A DNA stretch of 64,000 nucleotides, from assembly GCA_964035575.1 (NCBI GenBank), contig OZ037860.1, forward strand, positions 830,689 to 894,688. Direction: 5' to 3'. The notes beneath the pieces were generated by a model. The model worked only from the letters and a program-made list of their open reading frames with translations, made no database searches and was not told the DNA's origin. Below, piece after piece: positions 20,498 through 30,307 of the stretch; position 1 is the first letter of the stretch; every line of letters starts with the position of its first letter. The position numbers and the translations under genes were made by a program. The stretch comes from Rhynchopus sp. YZ270_cl-10. Lineage: Eukaryota; Euglenozoa; Diplonemea; Diplonemida; Diplonemidae.

Positions 20498-21219
20498 GGG
20501 TAGGCACACTTTTTTATTTGTTTAATGCACGCGCGCGCGGAAAATTTTGAGATTCCAAAAAAAAAAAACATGGAAGAAAAAAAAACATTGCCTTACGTCA
20601 ACAGGTTATCTCGACTTTCCCTCCCGTCTTCCTCCACGGGAAAAATCAACCAAATATCTTCGAACACAGAATCATCCATATACGAGTGGGTCACATGATA
20701 TAATTCTATCATGTGACCCCACCGTGGAGAGCAATCGGCTCGCGCATCAAAAGAAGCAGAGAAAAGGGGAAAATAAAAAGACAAAAGTTGGGTACCGTGC
20801 GCCTGCGGCGCTACCTGTTCCCAGTCAGGAACGCCACAATTTTATCCGAATGTGGATTTTCCGACCTGAAAATGACCCTTGTTTATGAGGATGGGTTCAT
20901 ATTTTGTGGAAATTTATGCCACTAAAATTTTGTCGGTTTTTCTGTATGTCCCCCACCACAGAACGAGCGGATTCTGGAAATGTCTATCGCGGCATGTTTG
21001 GGCTGAAAACCCACTGTTTTTTCAAGGAAAAAAATTGCTTCCGGATGTCGGAATTTTCCGGAAAATTTCCAGAATTAGAAGACAGCCTGGCTTCGATGTT
21101 TTATTTTTGCTGTGTCTCTGTGTGTGTTTTTTTTTCTTTGTGTGTTTTTTTCTGCGCGCGCGCGCGGAACTTTTTGGGACCCGACCGAGCATTAAACACA
21201 AGAAAAATTGTGCCTACCC
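20498..21219. mobile_element. Non-autonomous DNA transposon, copy 2 (722 bp, TTG duplication)
   Basis: This is the reverse complement of the element at 9014-9736, with a few differences. Its ends are GGGTAGGCACAC and GTGCCTACCC, flanked by TTG at 20495-20497 and 21220-21222. The two copies have different 3-bp duplications, so they are independent insertions. Confidence 0.88.
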
Positions 21220-21222
21220 TTG

Positions 21223-21979
21223 TTTTGTTTTTGTTTTTGTTTTTTTGATAATCTGTTGTTTTCGTGTCGCCGCCATACAGACAGGTCTTATATTTTTTGA
21301 AAAAAAATAAATAAATAACGCGAAACTCACCACAGGGGGTGTTATGGAATGCACATTACTTTTTTTTTTTCAATTTTTTTCAAGAAAAAAAAAAATCTGG
21401 AAAACACACTGCCGGCGGGGGCTTTTTTTTCTTCTAAAAAACACTACTGTGCCCTCCCTCCCCAAGCAGGAATCCATGTCCCTGCTGTATATTGCTTTGT
21501 CTGTACCCACTCCAGGAGCATTAGGTACGCAACCTCCTAAGTACTGCAAACATTTTTTTCTTTATTTCTTTCCGTTTGCGAAAAGAGGATATAATCCTCA
21601 GTTTTGAGACATTTATCAACACCATTTCCCCATTAAAACGATCGGACAAATCTTAGGAAGAAAAACTTAAAAAATAAAATTGTCTAAAAAAAAATTCCCC
21701 CCTTGGAACCTAAATAACTATCACAATAACGGCAAAACGCTTCTTTTTGGGCAACTCAGCTGCTTTTTTTTCTTTGGCCAGCCCATTTTTTTATACGGTC
21801 CGACGCAGTGCCGCAATCGTACATGGACTTTTGCAGCGAATCCCCTTTTGCGTAAACTAATCTGAGATACACACGCCTCACAAAGACCGCAACCCGATAC
21901 TTAATGAGGACATGAGCACAACAGACTTCGTGCCTCCCCCCCTTCCCGCTTTAAAAAAAACGGGTTACCAACGTACTTT
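21223..21979. other. Spacer downstream of the DEK/HMG gene
   Basis: It is T- and A-run-rich and contains no recognised gene, hairpin of the A-D families or element end. Confidence 0.4.
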
Positions 21980-23675
21980 CTACGCGAGAGATGCTGCAAG
22001 TTCTTTCTGGTACCGTACCTCGTCTGCTGCTTCCAGCTTGGTCCACTTCTTCTTCGCTGCCTCACTGAGCTCCCCGAACATTCTCTTCAGTTCTGGCCGG
22101 CATGACATTGCTTTGTACTTCCCTTCGAGCTTCAGGTTGGCCATAGCACGGTCTCTGTTTGCGCTGTCTTCAGAGAACAGATCTTGGGCCTTCTTGGCGC
22201 GGGTCACTGCCTTCTCGGGTTTGTCACCTTTCTCCTCAACCTTCTTCGCCTTCTTTGCGGGAGGTGCTTCTGCGTCGATGGTCTCTTCCTTTGGAGAACT
22301 CGCCTCTCCGTTTGCATCCGGGTCTCCTGCTGATGTCTTTGCGAGGGCTTCGTATTTTTCTCTGACCTCTTTTGTGACGTTCTTCCAGTTGAGGCTGACT
22401 TTGCTGCGCACTTCGGCAGACTTGAGGGTAGGTTCCGCGGCAGAGATACGCTCCTTCTCGTCGCGTGAGAAGAGGTGGTAGGCAGTGAGGCGTCGGTTCC
22501 TTGTACGCTTCTCTCCTGCGGCGGGCTGTGCTGTGTCCTGTGCGGTCGCTGCAGGCGCCTCTGTGGTGGCAGCAGCAGCCTTGGCAGATGCCTTTGGGGA
22601 AGGCTTTGCTGCCGCAGGTGTCTTAGATGTCTTCGCTGCGGCTTTTGGTGCAGGCTTTGCTGCGGCAGGGGTCTTAGGCGTGGCGGGCTTGGCAGCAGGC
22701 TTCTTCGCCTTTGGCTTTGCTGTCGGTGTAGGTGCGGCAGGCTGGTCGTACTTCTCAAGCAACCTTGGCTGTTCCTCTAGCAGGTTTTCTATTGCTTTCA
22801 CAACAATCGAGTCTGCCCACTGTTAAAGGGGTTGATGGAAAAGACGTTGAGAGTAACAAAAGAAAAAGTATATAAGATGACCCTAAGCCTCTCGTTGCTT
22901 AGTCTGATTATTCTTTGGTTTATTTCATCAGTCATTTGGCTTTCGTTTATCGCGGAGCAACAGCTGCGCTGGATTCTTAACAAAAAAATGAAGTAAAATG
23001 GAGGGTGTATGAGAAGCACATCGTTGGTCATCCACTGCCCCAACTTTTTTTTTTGTTCCCGCTTCGAAAAAAAGAAGAAAGAAACCTCACCAATACTAAA
23101 AGCAGGGGGAAGAGATGGATAAATAAATCTCGGCGTGTGTCCGTTGTACATACCACTTTGTTCTCTATGTAGAGATGCCCTTTTGCGAGCTTGAGTTCTT
23201 CCTCTGCAAGCTTCAAAGATTTCTGGAGGGTGGTTAAGTATTTCCATATGCAATCAATAAATCGATAGTATATGGTGAGGGATCAACAAAAATGGTCCCG
23301 TCTTTCTTTGGTGTGTGTTTTGCAAAACGTAGAAAAGAAAAAGTAAAATGCTTCGTGCACAAGTTGAAACTTCAGTAGATTGGTTTCTGACATTAACCCT
23401 GGTGGTTAAGAAAAGTATGATTCGTTCAAAATATTGGAGACAAAGCAGGATGCTCTAATGTAACACATCTGCTTCAAAGGGTTAAAGGCTGAACAGAAGG
23501 AGCACTGTGTTTGTCTGGTATGCATCACAGACTGCCCATCTTCGCAGGAAAGGGTTGAGGGGGGGACAATATATACCCTCATTGTCAAATCGCTCAACGA
23601 TGTCTCGCTTTTTGTCATCAACGAATACAGTGTCGACAGCAGAACGTCCTCTGTGACATTGGGTGATCCCGACAT
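21980..23675 (-). CDS. DEK-C and HMG-like chromatin protein, three exons (335 aa)
   Basis: Exons are 23675-23577, 23222-23154 and 22819-21980. Introns are 23223-23576 (GTATAT...CCAG) and 22820-23153 (GTATGT...ACAG). Both joins are phase 0, giving 33 + 23 + 279 codons. The first ~70 residues (LTMRKSLKLAEEELK ... VKAIENLL) fit a DEK C-terminal-type helical domain. This domain binds DNA in DEK proteins and is here split over the three exons. A low-complexity Ala/Pro/Lys tail resembling histone H1 follows. Then come one HMG-box-like region (RRLTAYHLFSRDEKERI ...) and a second weaker one near the C-terminus (RAKKAQDLFSEDSANRD ...). It is probably an architectural DNA-binding protein. Both introns contain conserved structured elements. 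Confidence 0.82.
22874..22908 (-). repeat. Element A7 in intron 2 of the DEK/HMG gene
   Basis: In transcript sense: CUAAGC, loop AACGAGAG, GCUUAG, bulge GG, UCAUCUUAUAUAC. It lies 54 nt upstream of the 3' splice site of a frame-proven intron. The lower stem is weaker than in A11. Confidence 0.75.
23245..23299 (-). repeat. Element D1, double hairpin in intron 1 of the DEK/HMG gene
   Basis: In transcript sense, GGGACC/GAUCCC forms the first hairpin. CAUAU-ACU-AUCGAU / AUUGAU-UGC-AUAUG forms the second with a UU loop. It ends 22 nt before the 3' splice site. Copies lie at 36793-36846 and 32723-32773. The AUCGAU/AUUGAU helix has a G-U where the copy at 36793 has A-U. Confidence 0.75.
23349..23400 (-). 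repeat. Element E1, upstream partner of D1
   Basis: About 50 nt are nearly identical to 33361-33410. In transcript sense it starts (C)AGGGTTAATGTCAGAAACC and continues to TTGTGCA. A one-base length difference between copies breaks any shared reading frame, so it is not a conserved coding exon. A pyrimidine tract and CAG precede both copies. Confidence 0.75.
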
Positions 23676-25249
23676 TGTGTGTGTGTGTGTGCTTTTCCTC
23701 CTCTCTCTCTCCCTGTTGTTTGCGGGTATCTTGGGGATCTGGCCGATCAAGGTAGGGTCCTGTGCAGAGACGTCGACAATAAAGTGAAGTTGATAGTGCA
23801 AAAACGCCTCTGGGACGCAGGCACTGACACTCCGCGGGTTATCGAACCCCCGGAGTGATGCGCATGGGAGTGGTTTACAGGGAAGCTAACAACAATAAAA
23901 AAAATGTGCCTTTTTATTTGTCGTTGTTGGTCTTTTTTAGGGGGAATGGGGGTTTCACAAAAAGAAAGTCAACAAAAGCCAATTTTTCAATAAAACGGGC
24001 CTTTTTTTATTCCTTTTTTTATTCCTTTTTAAAATTTTTAAGCCATTGTTGGATCGTTCGACTGTGCCTGCCTGGGCAGGCACTGTGCACACACAACGCG
24101 GTGCATGTGCGCCATACAGAGGGGGAAGGGCCGTTATGCCCCGTTTTATCGCGTTATTTGGTATTTATATTTTTTTTGTAACATAAAGCATCGTTGTGGC
24201 CCTACAGTATCCCAAGAGTTTCTTCAGTCGATTTACGTTACAACCATTTTCCCTCCCCTTAAAAACCATTACTTTTTGTTTTACTGTATGTTTCCGTTCT
24301 TTGATTTGCCCCTTTCTTCTGCTTTTAACGTTGTTCAAGGATTCTTGTAATGCAATCGAGACGTTGTTACAAATACCCAAAAACCTTTGTCAACTCAAAA
24401 CAGACATAAAATATGAACAAAAAAAAAAATAAAAGGAGACGAAACACAGAACGCGCACACACAGCTTACATCACAAAAATAATGACAATGGTAACAAAAA
24501 AAATCACACAACCAAACGATAACGAGAAACGGGTCAAGGTCCTTTTTTGTTTTTTCGATCTATAAAAAAAACGGGGCGGGGGGGTCGCGCGGTGCGCAGG
24601 GTCATGTTGCGAGATGTTTGCCAAGAGTTAGACACAACACTTAAAACTGGACGGGGGGTGACGACCATTTACTTTTTTGCATTTTATTTTTATTTTGAGT
24701 ATACGGGGGCTGTAGTGCCCCCATTGGTTATCTTCTCCCTGGCGGCTCTTTCTTTTTTTTTTTGCAATTTCCCCTCCTTCAGTGCAATACCGAAACATGG
24801 AGTTGACTAGTCCCAAAATAAAATAAAATAAAACAGGGGGAAGGGGAAGGGGTCGGAAACTCTGTAAAACATGGGGGTGGGGGTTTCTAAAGGGAGACTG
24901 CACAGCGTGTTCTTAATCGGCGTTTTTTTTGTTTTGCCTTTTTTTATTTTTTTTGGAGTGGGAATGCGAGGTGGGTGAGGGGGAGTAGGGGCTGTGGGTA
25001 GCGTCACCCACCCCTGCCCCCTCCCTTCAAACATCAAGGTGGAAAACGCATTTTTTTTCTCATTATTTTTTCTTTTTCGCCACAGAAAATGCCAAGCCCC
25101 AGCTACGGAGACCCGGGGGAGAGTGTTTTTTGGCTCTTCTTTTGGTGTTGTCGTTGTTGTTGGTGTTTGCGCTACATTCCACCCTTCCCTGTCTGTCGGT
25201 TGCTTCCCTCCCATTGTTTTCCCCTTCCTGATAGGAAGGGAAGACGTGC
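23676..25249. other. Spacer between the DEK/HMG and HMGB genes
   Basis: It is rich in homopolymers and AAATA/TTTTT runs. Short frames on both strands lack protein-like composition. No gene, repeat family or element end is recognised. Confidence 0.4.
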
Positions 25250-26275
25250 CTACTCCTCGTCATCCTCGTCCTCACTCTCCTGGACCTTCTTCCTGTAAAA
25301 TGGTAGCATGCATGGTGATCCAGAAGGGGGATGGTATGGGATGTTTATGGAAAGCTTATGTGGTGGGTTTCGTGAACGATTCAGAGGAAAAAAAAGTTCT
25401 TTCTTTGAGGGGGAAAAAAAAGAGGATATTTGAGAACTTGGTTGTATTAGTGTAGCCACCCTAGAGTGTGCTCCACTATACTTTTTTTTTTTTTTGAATT
25501 ACATCATACGCAATAATAATCAATTCCCCCGATATTTATCCAAATGGGATCAACTAATGTTAGTCCAGGGAGGTAGGCCCACCGCGGATTTTTTTTGCTT
25601 TTTTTGGGAAAAAAATCTTGAGGGTTCTTTGGGGTTTTTATACTAGGCTGCATTGGAATAAAAGGGAAAGGTTGTTTGTTCATACGTCTTCCTCTTCTTC
25701 TTCGGCTTCTCCTCCTCATCCTCGTCCTCGTCGTCAGATCCCTTGTTTGCCTCGTACTCGGCGAGCTTGACCTGGTACTCCTTCTTCAGCTCAGCTGCCT
25801 TCTCGGTGTACTCAGTCTTGTCCTCGTCGTCCATCTCCCCCCAACGCCTGCCACATTCCTTGGCGATGTCACCAATCTTCCAGTCCGGGTTCTCCTCCTT
25901 CAGCTCGGCACGGATGTCGTTGGTGAAGATGAAGTAGGCGCTGAGAGGACGCTTCGGTGCGTTGGGGTCCTTCTTGGCCTTGCGCTTGCGCTTCTTGGGA
26001 CCTTCGTCCTCCTCCTCGTCCTCGTCGTCAGATCCCTTGTTTGCCTCGTACTCGGCGAGCTTGACCTGGTACTCCTTCTTCAGCTCAGCTGCCTTCTCGT
26101 TGTACTCAGTCTTGTCCTCGTCGTCCATCTCCTTCCAACGTCTGCCGGCCTCCTTAGCGATGTCACCAACCTTCCAGTCCGGGTTCTCCTCCTTCAGCTC
26201 GGGACGGATGTCATTGGTGAAGATGAAGTAGGCGGTGAGAGGACGCTTCGGTGCGTTGGGGTCCTTCTTTGGCAT
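25250..26275 (-). CDS. HMGB-type protein with two HMG boxes (210 aa, two exons)
   Basis: Exon 1 is 26275-25686 and exon 2 is 25292-25250. The intron 25293-25685 (GTATGA...ACAG) gives an in-frame join that adds the acidic tail KKVQESEDEDDEE before TAG. Without the second exon the protein would end in an intron-derived tail. Two near-identical HMG boxes (about 7-76 and 104-173; KKDPNAPKRPLTAYFIF and KKDPNAPKRPLSAYFIF) are each followed by an acidic stretch. It is a chromatin architectural protein that bends DNA. The two boxes are so similar that the gene arose by a fairly recent internal duplication. The ATG lies about 30 nt after a T-rich tract ending in ATAG. Confidence 0.93.
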
Positions 26276-27252
26276 TGTGTTGTGTGTTTTGCTTTGTTTT
26301 AACTATAAAAAAAAGGGGGATAAATACGGGCAATGGGACATAAAAAGATGGAAGCAAAAAAAAATGGTGCCTTTTTTTTTAAAAATAATTGATCAACACG
26401 GTATCCCATTTATTTTCCCTCCACTACTTTTTTTTTCTGTTCTCAAAGGGAGGGGTTGTTTTTTTTTTAATATATTTTTCCCATTATTGTCCCCTACTCC
26501 CCCCCCTGTTTTTTTTTTCCCCTCTGTAAAATTTGGCCACTCAAAAAACATTTTTTTTTAAAAATTTTCTTAAAACTATAAACCACTGTCTAGTAATCCT
26601 CCATTACCCACACTATGGCATTGTGCCAGTCCGAATGAAAGCACAAAGTACTCTTCGGTCTATGGAAGAGAGAGAAGAAAAAAAATGTACCTTTCCTATT
26701 GGACTTTCCCTGAGGAATGACCCTTCCCTGAAGGACCACGGCAAAAAATAAAAAAAAATAAAAGAAAGTTGATCACCCGAAACATAGGTATTTCAACTAA
26801 CACATTTCTGTCCCAGAAAGAAAACTCAGGAATTTTGTGTGACCTGATAACCGATGAAACAATGGTATTATCTTTTTTGGAGGGACAGAGTTTAAACAAA
26901 AATAAAGAGGAAAAAAAAAAAAAATCAATGAACTAAAAGCAACACTTCTCTGGGCTCAGGGAACAACCTTTTTTTTGAAGAAGAAAAATGAGCCGGCCTC
27001 ACCCCGTTTTTACACACAACACACAAAATCATAACACAAAATTCTGAAAAGAAACAGGAGGCCTTTTTCAACCCATGTTTGTGAGCACCTTTTACCCCCT
27101 TTTTTTTAGATGCAAACGTCGATGCACCTCGGATTTACGTTAGTGATAAAAAAAAAAAACCAAATCCCCCCGCAAGGGTGATCAAATTTTTTTTCTCTTG
27201 CAAGTTTCTTTTCATATGATCCCATCTCTTTTTAGGGATATTTTTTTTTTGT
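26276..27252. other. Spacer between the HMGB and CCCH genes
   Basis: It is AT-rich with many homopolymers. Nothing is recognised. Confidence 0.4.
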
Positions 27253-28071
27253 TTAGTGCTGGAAACGGCACTGTTCGCCGAAGGTGCAGTTGGGCAGGTT
27301 TCTGCACTTCACTTTGATGGAGTGGGGCTTCGGGGCGCCGGCTGCGCCCTTGGAGAACTGGGGAGGCACGCCAGCTTGTTGGGGTGGACCGGTGGGGGGC
27401 TTGGCGTTGACGTCGTGAGAGAAACGGCAGGTGTCACCGTTGCGGCAGCCCGCAGGGGACTTGAAGTACCGGCACACGTTGCCGCCAGGGCCCGGTGCGG
27501 GCATCCCGCCCTTGCCGCCCATGCCACCCATACCCATGCCCTGCATCATCATGCCCTTCCCTCCCATCATCGGCCCACCGCCTCCCTTCACTGCGCCTCC
27601 CCCCGCGTACTTTTGCGCCCTCGTCGCACTGTACACATCGGGGAACTCTCCCTGCGGTCTGCCCATCACTTCCTCGTACTTGTTCATTAAACGCTGCCCC
27701 TTTTCGGAAATGGACTGCTGTTTGTATCCCTTGAACATAGTGGCCTGAAGTTAGGGGTGTTTTTTTTTTGGAGAGAAAAATGCATATTACCAGGTACCGT
27801 CCCAGAAGACGCTTAGGTGTCGATGTTGTACCATTTTTTGGTAAATCCAACAAATTTATAAAACTGGGAGGAGGAGATGCTTTCCTTGGGGGAGGTGTTT
27901 TGGGGGGAAAGACGATACCTGTCCGGGCCCAAGCGCCTGGTATTCAGGGTTCTCCATCTTCTGCATCGGCTGGTAGTGCGAGGCAGGCGGCATGTTTGCC
28001 GGTCCGCCGACGAAGTTTGGCCGCATTCCCTTACCCCCCATCGGCTGTGGCGGCATGCCTCCGTGGACCAT
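27253..28071 (-). CDS. CCCH zinc-finger RNA-binding protein (at least 214 aa, two or more exons)
   Basis: Exons are 28071-27919 (from the first ATG; open for two codons upstream to an acceptor) and 27744-27253. The intron 27745-27918 (GTATCG...TTCAG) joins in phase 0. The N-terminus is Gly/Met/Pro-rich. Two C-terminal zinc fingers are C-x8-C-x5-C-x3-H (VCRYFKSPAGC...CRFSH) and C-x5-C-x5-C-x3-H (KCRNLPNC...CRFQH). Such fingers usually bind single-stranded or AU-rich RNA. A splice acceptor (CACCACAG) immediately precedes AGAGGCATG, so either the ATG follows a leader exon or more coding exons exist upstream. Confidence 0.85.
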
Positions 28072-28090
28072 GCCTCTCTGTGGTGTAGTG

Positions 28091-28310
28091 TGGTTTGATA
28101 ACAGGTTTAGAGTGCGTCAGGTCTTAACGAACTATAGCCCACTGATGTGTGTGTTTGATAATAGGGGTAATTCTTGCGGAATATGGCCCCAAAAGTTTTG
28201 TTGGGTTGTGTTTGATAACAGAGCGGGTAAGGTCTGAACGAACTATATGCCCATCTCGATGTGGTGTTCTTAACTCAGTTATGGGTAATTCCGCAGAAAG
28301 TTGGCCGAAC
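28091..28310. repeat. Alternating two-module repeat upstream of the CCCH gene
   Basis: Two related modules alternate with a period of roughly 118 bp. One contains GTTTGATAACAG ... CGAACTATA-GCCCA (28094 and 28209). The other contains GTAATTC ... GCGGAATATGGCC or GCAGAAAGTTGGCC (28151 and 28265). In transcript sense they sit directly upstream of the CCCH acceptor, probably within an intron. Confidence 0.6.
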
Positions 28311-28921
28311 CATCGCCCCTGCCATCCTCTAGAACCTACATACCTGACCGAACCCCCCTCCTTGCATCATTTTTTTTTTTTTTTTAACTGGCTGTTGAAA
28401 ACGTCACAGCGGTGAGAGTGATGACTCAAATAGATAGCAATATGATATGTGTCTCAGACACAACTTCCTGGTGGTTGGTATAGGAGGAGGTGTCGTGATG
28501 GGGAGGATGGGATGAGGGACATTTGGGTGACATATCCTCATATGAAGCGCACACAACAAAAAATGGAGGTGTTAAGAAAAGTTTATAAGATTGGTGCTCC
28601 TGAAAACCCCATTTTGCGTACTTAGTGCGTACTTGGTATTTTTTATTTCAGGAGCACCAAGATGCATTAAAAGGGGGGGGGGAGGGGAGCGCTATCTCTC
28701 TTTTTTCCTTACCCTCAGGGATCGCCTCTTCCTGCGGATGATGTGAAACAACGAGAAAAAAAAAAAAACCATTTTTGAGAGGAACCAAAACTCACCAAAC
28801 GTAGAGAAAGAAGAAGGGGAAGAGGGGAGAGAACGGAACTTGAACGGGCCCCCATTGGGGGAGGGACACACATACATCTAAAGCAGTTCCTCTCCGCTTC
28901 AAAGGGGGGGGGGGTTGAACT

Positions 28922-28949
28922 AAGACGAACCTACGCCTCGCTTAGACAC
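28922..28949 (-). repeat. Element A8, degenerate hairpin
   Basis: In transcript sense: GGUGU-CUAAGC, loop GAG, GCGUAG, bulge GU, UCGUC. It has one mismatch in the upper stem. A C-rich tract ending in GAAG follows. Confidence 0.55.
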
Positions 28950-29590
28950 CAACAACATTCACACACACACGCGCATTATGGCCACCACTGCCCGAAGAAA
29001 AATTGAAAGCGCCAATACCTCACCGTACATATGGCAAGATTCATCGACACATATAAAGAACCACACTGTGCGTCTCGCACCTTAGGAAACACTACTTTGG
29101 GTGACGCGTTGTTTTGGTCGCGTAATTGAGGCGTTGTTTTCGACACAGGGAGAAAGGCCCTCTCTGCCCTCACCACTCAAACCTATAAACCTGTAAACCT
29201 TTGCGTCGTTGCGAGGTTTTCCAGGTCACACCCTTAGAAAGATGTGCCTGTATCAGGGCAGGTGGTGGATAGAAATGCATCTCCGTAGTCAGGGAGCATG
29301 TGCCAAAGAAAGAGAAGTTGAAAATGTAAACGACGTCTTACCAGACACAGGCTATAGAAGGTCGCCTAGTGAGTAACACTGACTGGGAAAGATTGTATTT
29401 TTTTTTGTTGAGCGCAACAAAAAGGGGGGACGTCTGATTGTAGGTTAATGGAATGGAAACAATCAGTCGGGTCAAAAAGATCCAAAGCGTTATTCGCCTA
29501 TCGATTGAAGTATGGCGCTTCATGTAAGTAGGGGTGAAGCTTTTGTAGAGACTGCCCTTCCGACACCGATAAGATGTAAATAAAACTTAA

Positions 29591-29620
29591 AAGAGGCACG
29601 TGCCTCTCGTGCACACATCC
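29591..29620 (-). repeat. Element B3, hairpin
   Basis: In transcript sense: GAUGUGUGC, loop ACGAGAG, GCAC. The 3' side can also fold as the palindrome GAGGCACGTGCCTC. The usual lower stem is missing. Confidence 0.5.
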
Positions 29621-29798
29621 TAAAAATGAACTGAAGCTTGCCCGCACCGTAATGTGAAGGCGGCACATCCCGCCCGTTGACAACACTCCCTTCGTTATGT
29701 GTGAAGGATCACTAGGGCAAGAGCAGGGCCTCCGCACAGCTCTCAATAAGAGAAATGCAAGCAGTCAAACCTGAACAAAAAAGGGAAAAAAAGGGGGG

Positions 29799-29840
29799 GT
29801 TGGTCAGATAAACCTAAGCCATCACAGTCATCTGACCAAC
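29799..29840 (-). repeat. Element A9, extended lower stem
   Basis: In transcript sense the 14-nt lower arm GGUUGGUCAGAUGA pairs fully with UUAUCUGACCAACC. The conserved bulge GU and GGCUUAG follow on the 3' side. Where A11 has G-U this copy has A-U, and where A11 has G-C it has G-U. Pairing is conserved while the sequence differs. Confidence 0.72.
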
Positions 29841-30307
29841 TCTACATAACCCCTAAGCATCCGGTGATTCTAACAAAACACACGCTATCTTATGTTTGTC
29901 ACATCCAAAAAAAACCCCAAATGGCACACTGCTATACTACAATTATTTTCTCAAATCTGTTCAAAATGAAAGCTTTTTAAAACCCACACCATTCAGGTGC
30001 AGTTGACATGAGGGCACAATGGAGAGCCCACTCACCCCACTCTTCTAAAACACTTGCCTCTCATTAAGGAACAAAAATAAATCCTTCGCAATACATGAAC
30101 ACACGACCTATAGCTGACAACAGCAACACTCTTTTGTTGTATCCCCCCCTTTTTTATTGTTCAGCCAAATCTGTTTTTAGTGGGGTTGCCATTAAGATCC
30201 CAGTAATTCGGATTTTTTTTCGCAGGCCACATTTTTTTTTTTCCTCCCACCCCACCCCACTCCATCCCCTCCCCTCCTTCCATTACAACCCATGAGAAAC
30301 CCATATC

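Larger units (their letters stand above)
28311..30307 (-). other. Region with probable small exons of an unassigned gene
   Basis: Candidate minus-strand exons are 29556-29342 (after GGAAG, donor GTAAGA) and the frame ending near 29027 (ERAFLPVSKTTPQLR ..., donor GTGAGG). Another candidate lies near 29744-29650. The frames look protein-like but no family is recognised, and the joins could not be proven. Hairpins at 28922, 29591 and 29799 suggest introns here. 29841-30307 shows nothing. Confidence 0.3.

Noticed and set aside
23349-23400. Element E as a conserved coding exon
   Set aside because: The two copies differ by a one-base indel, so no shared frame survives.
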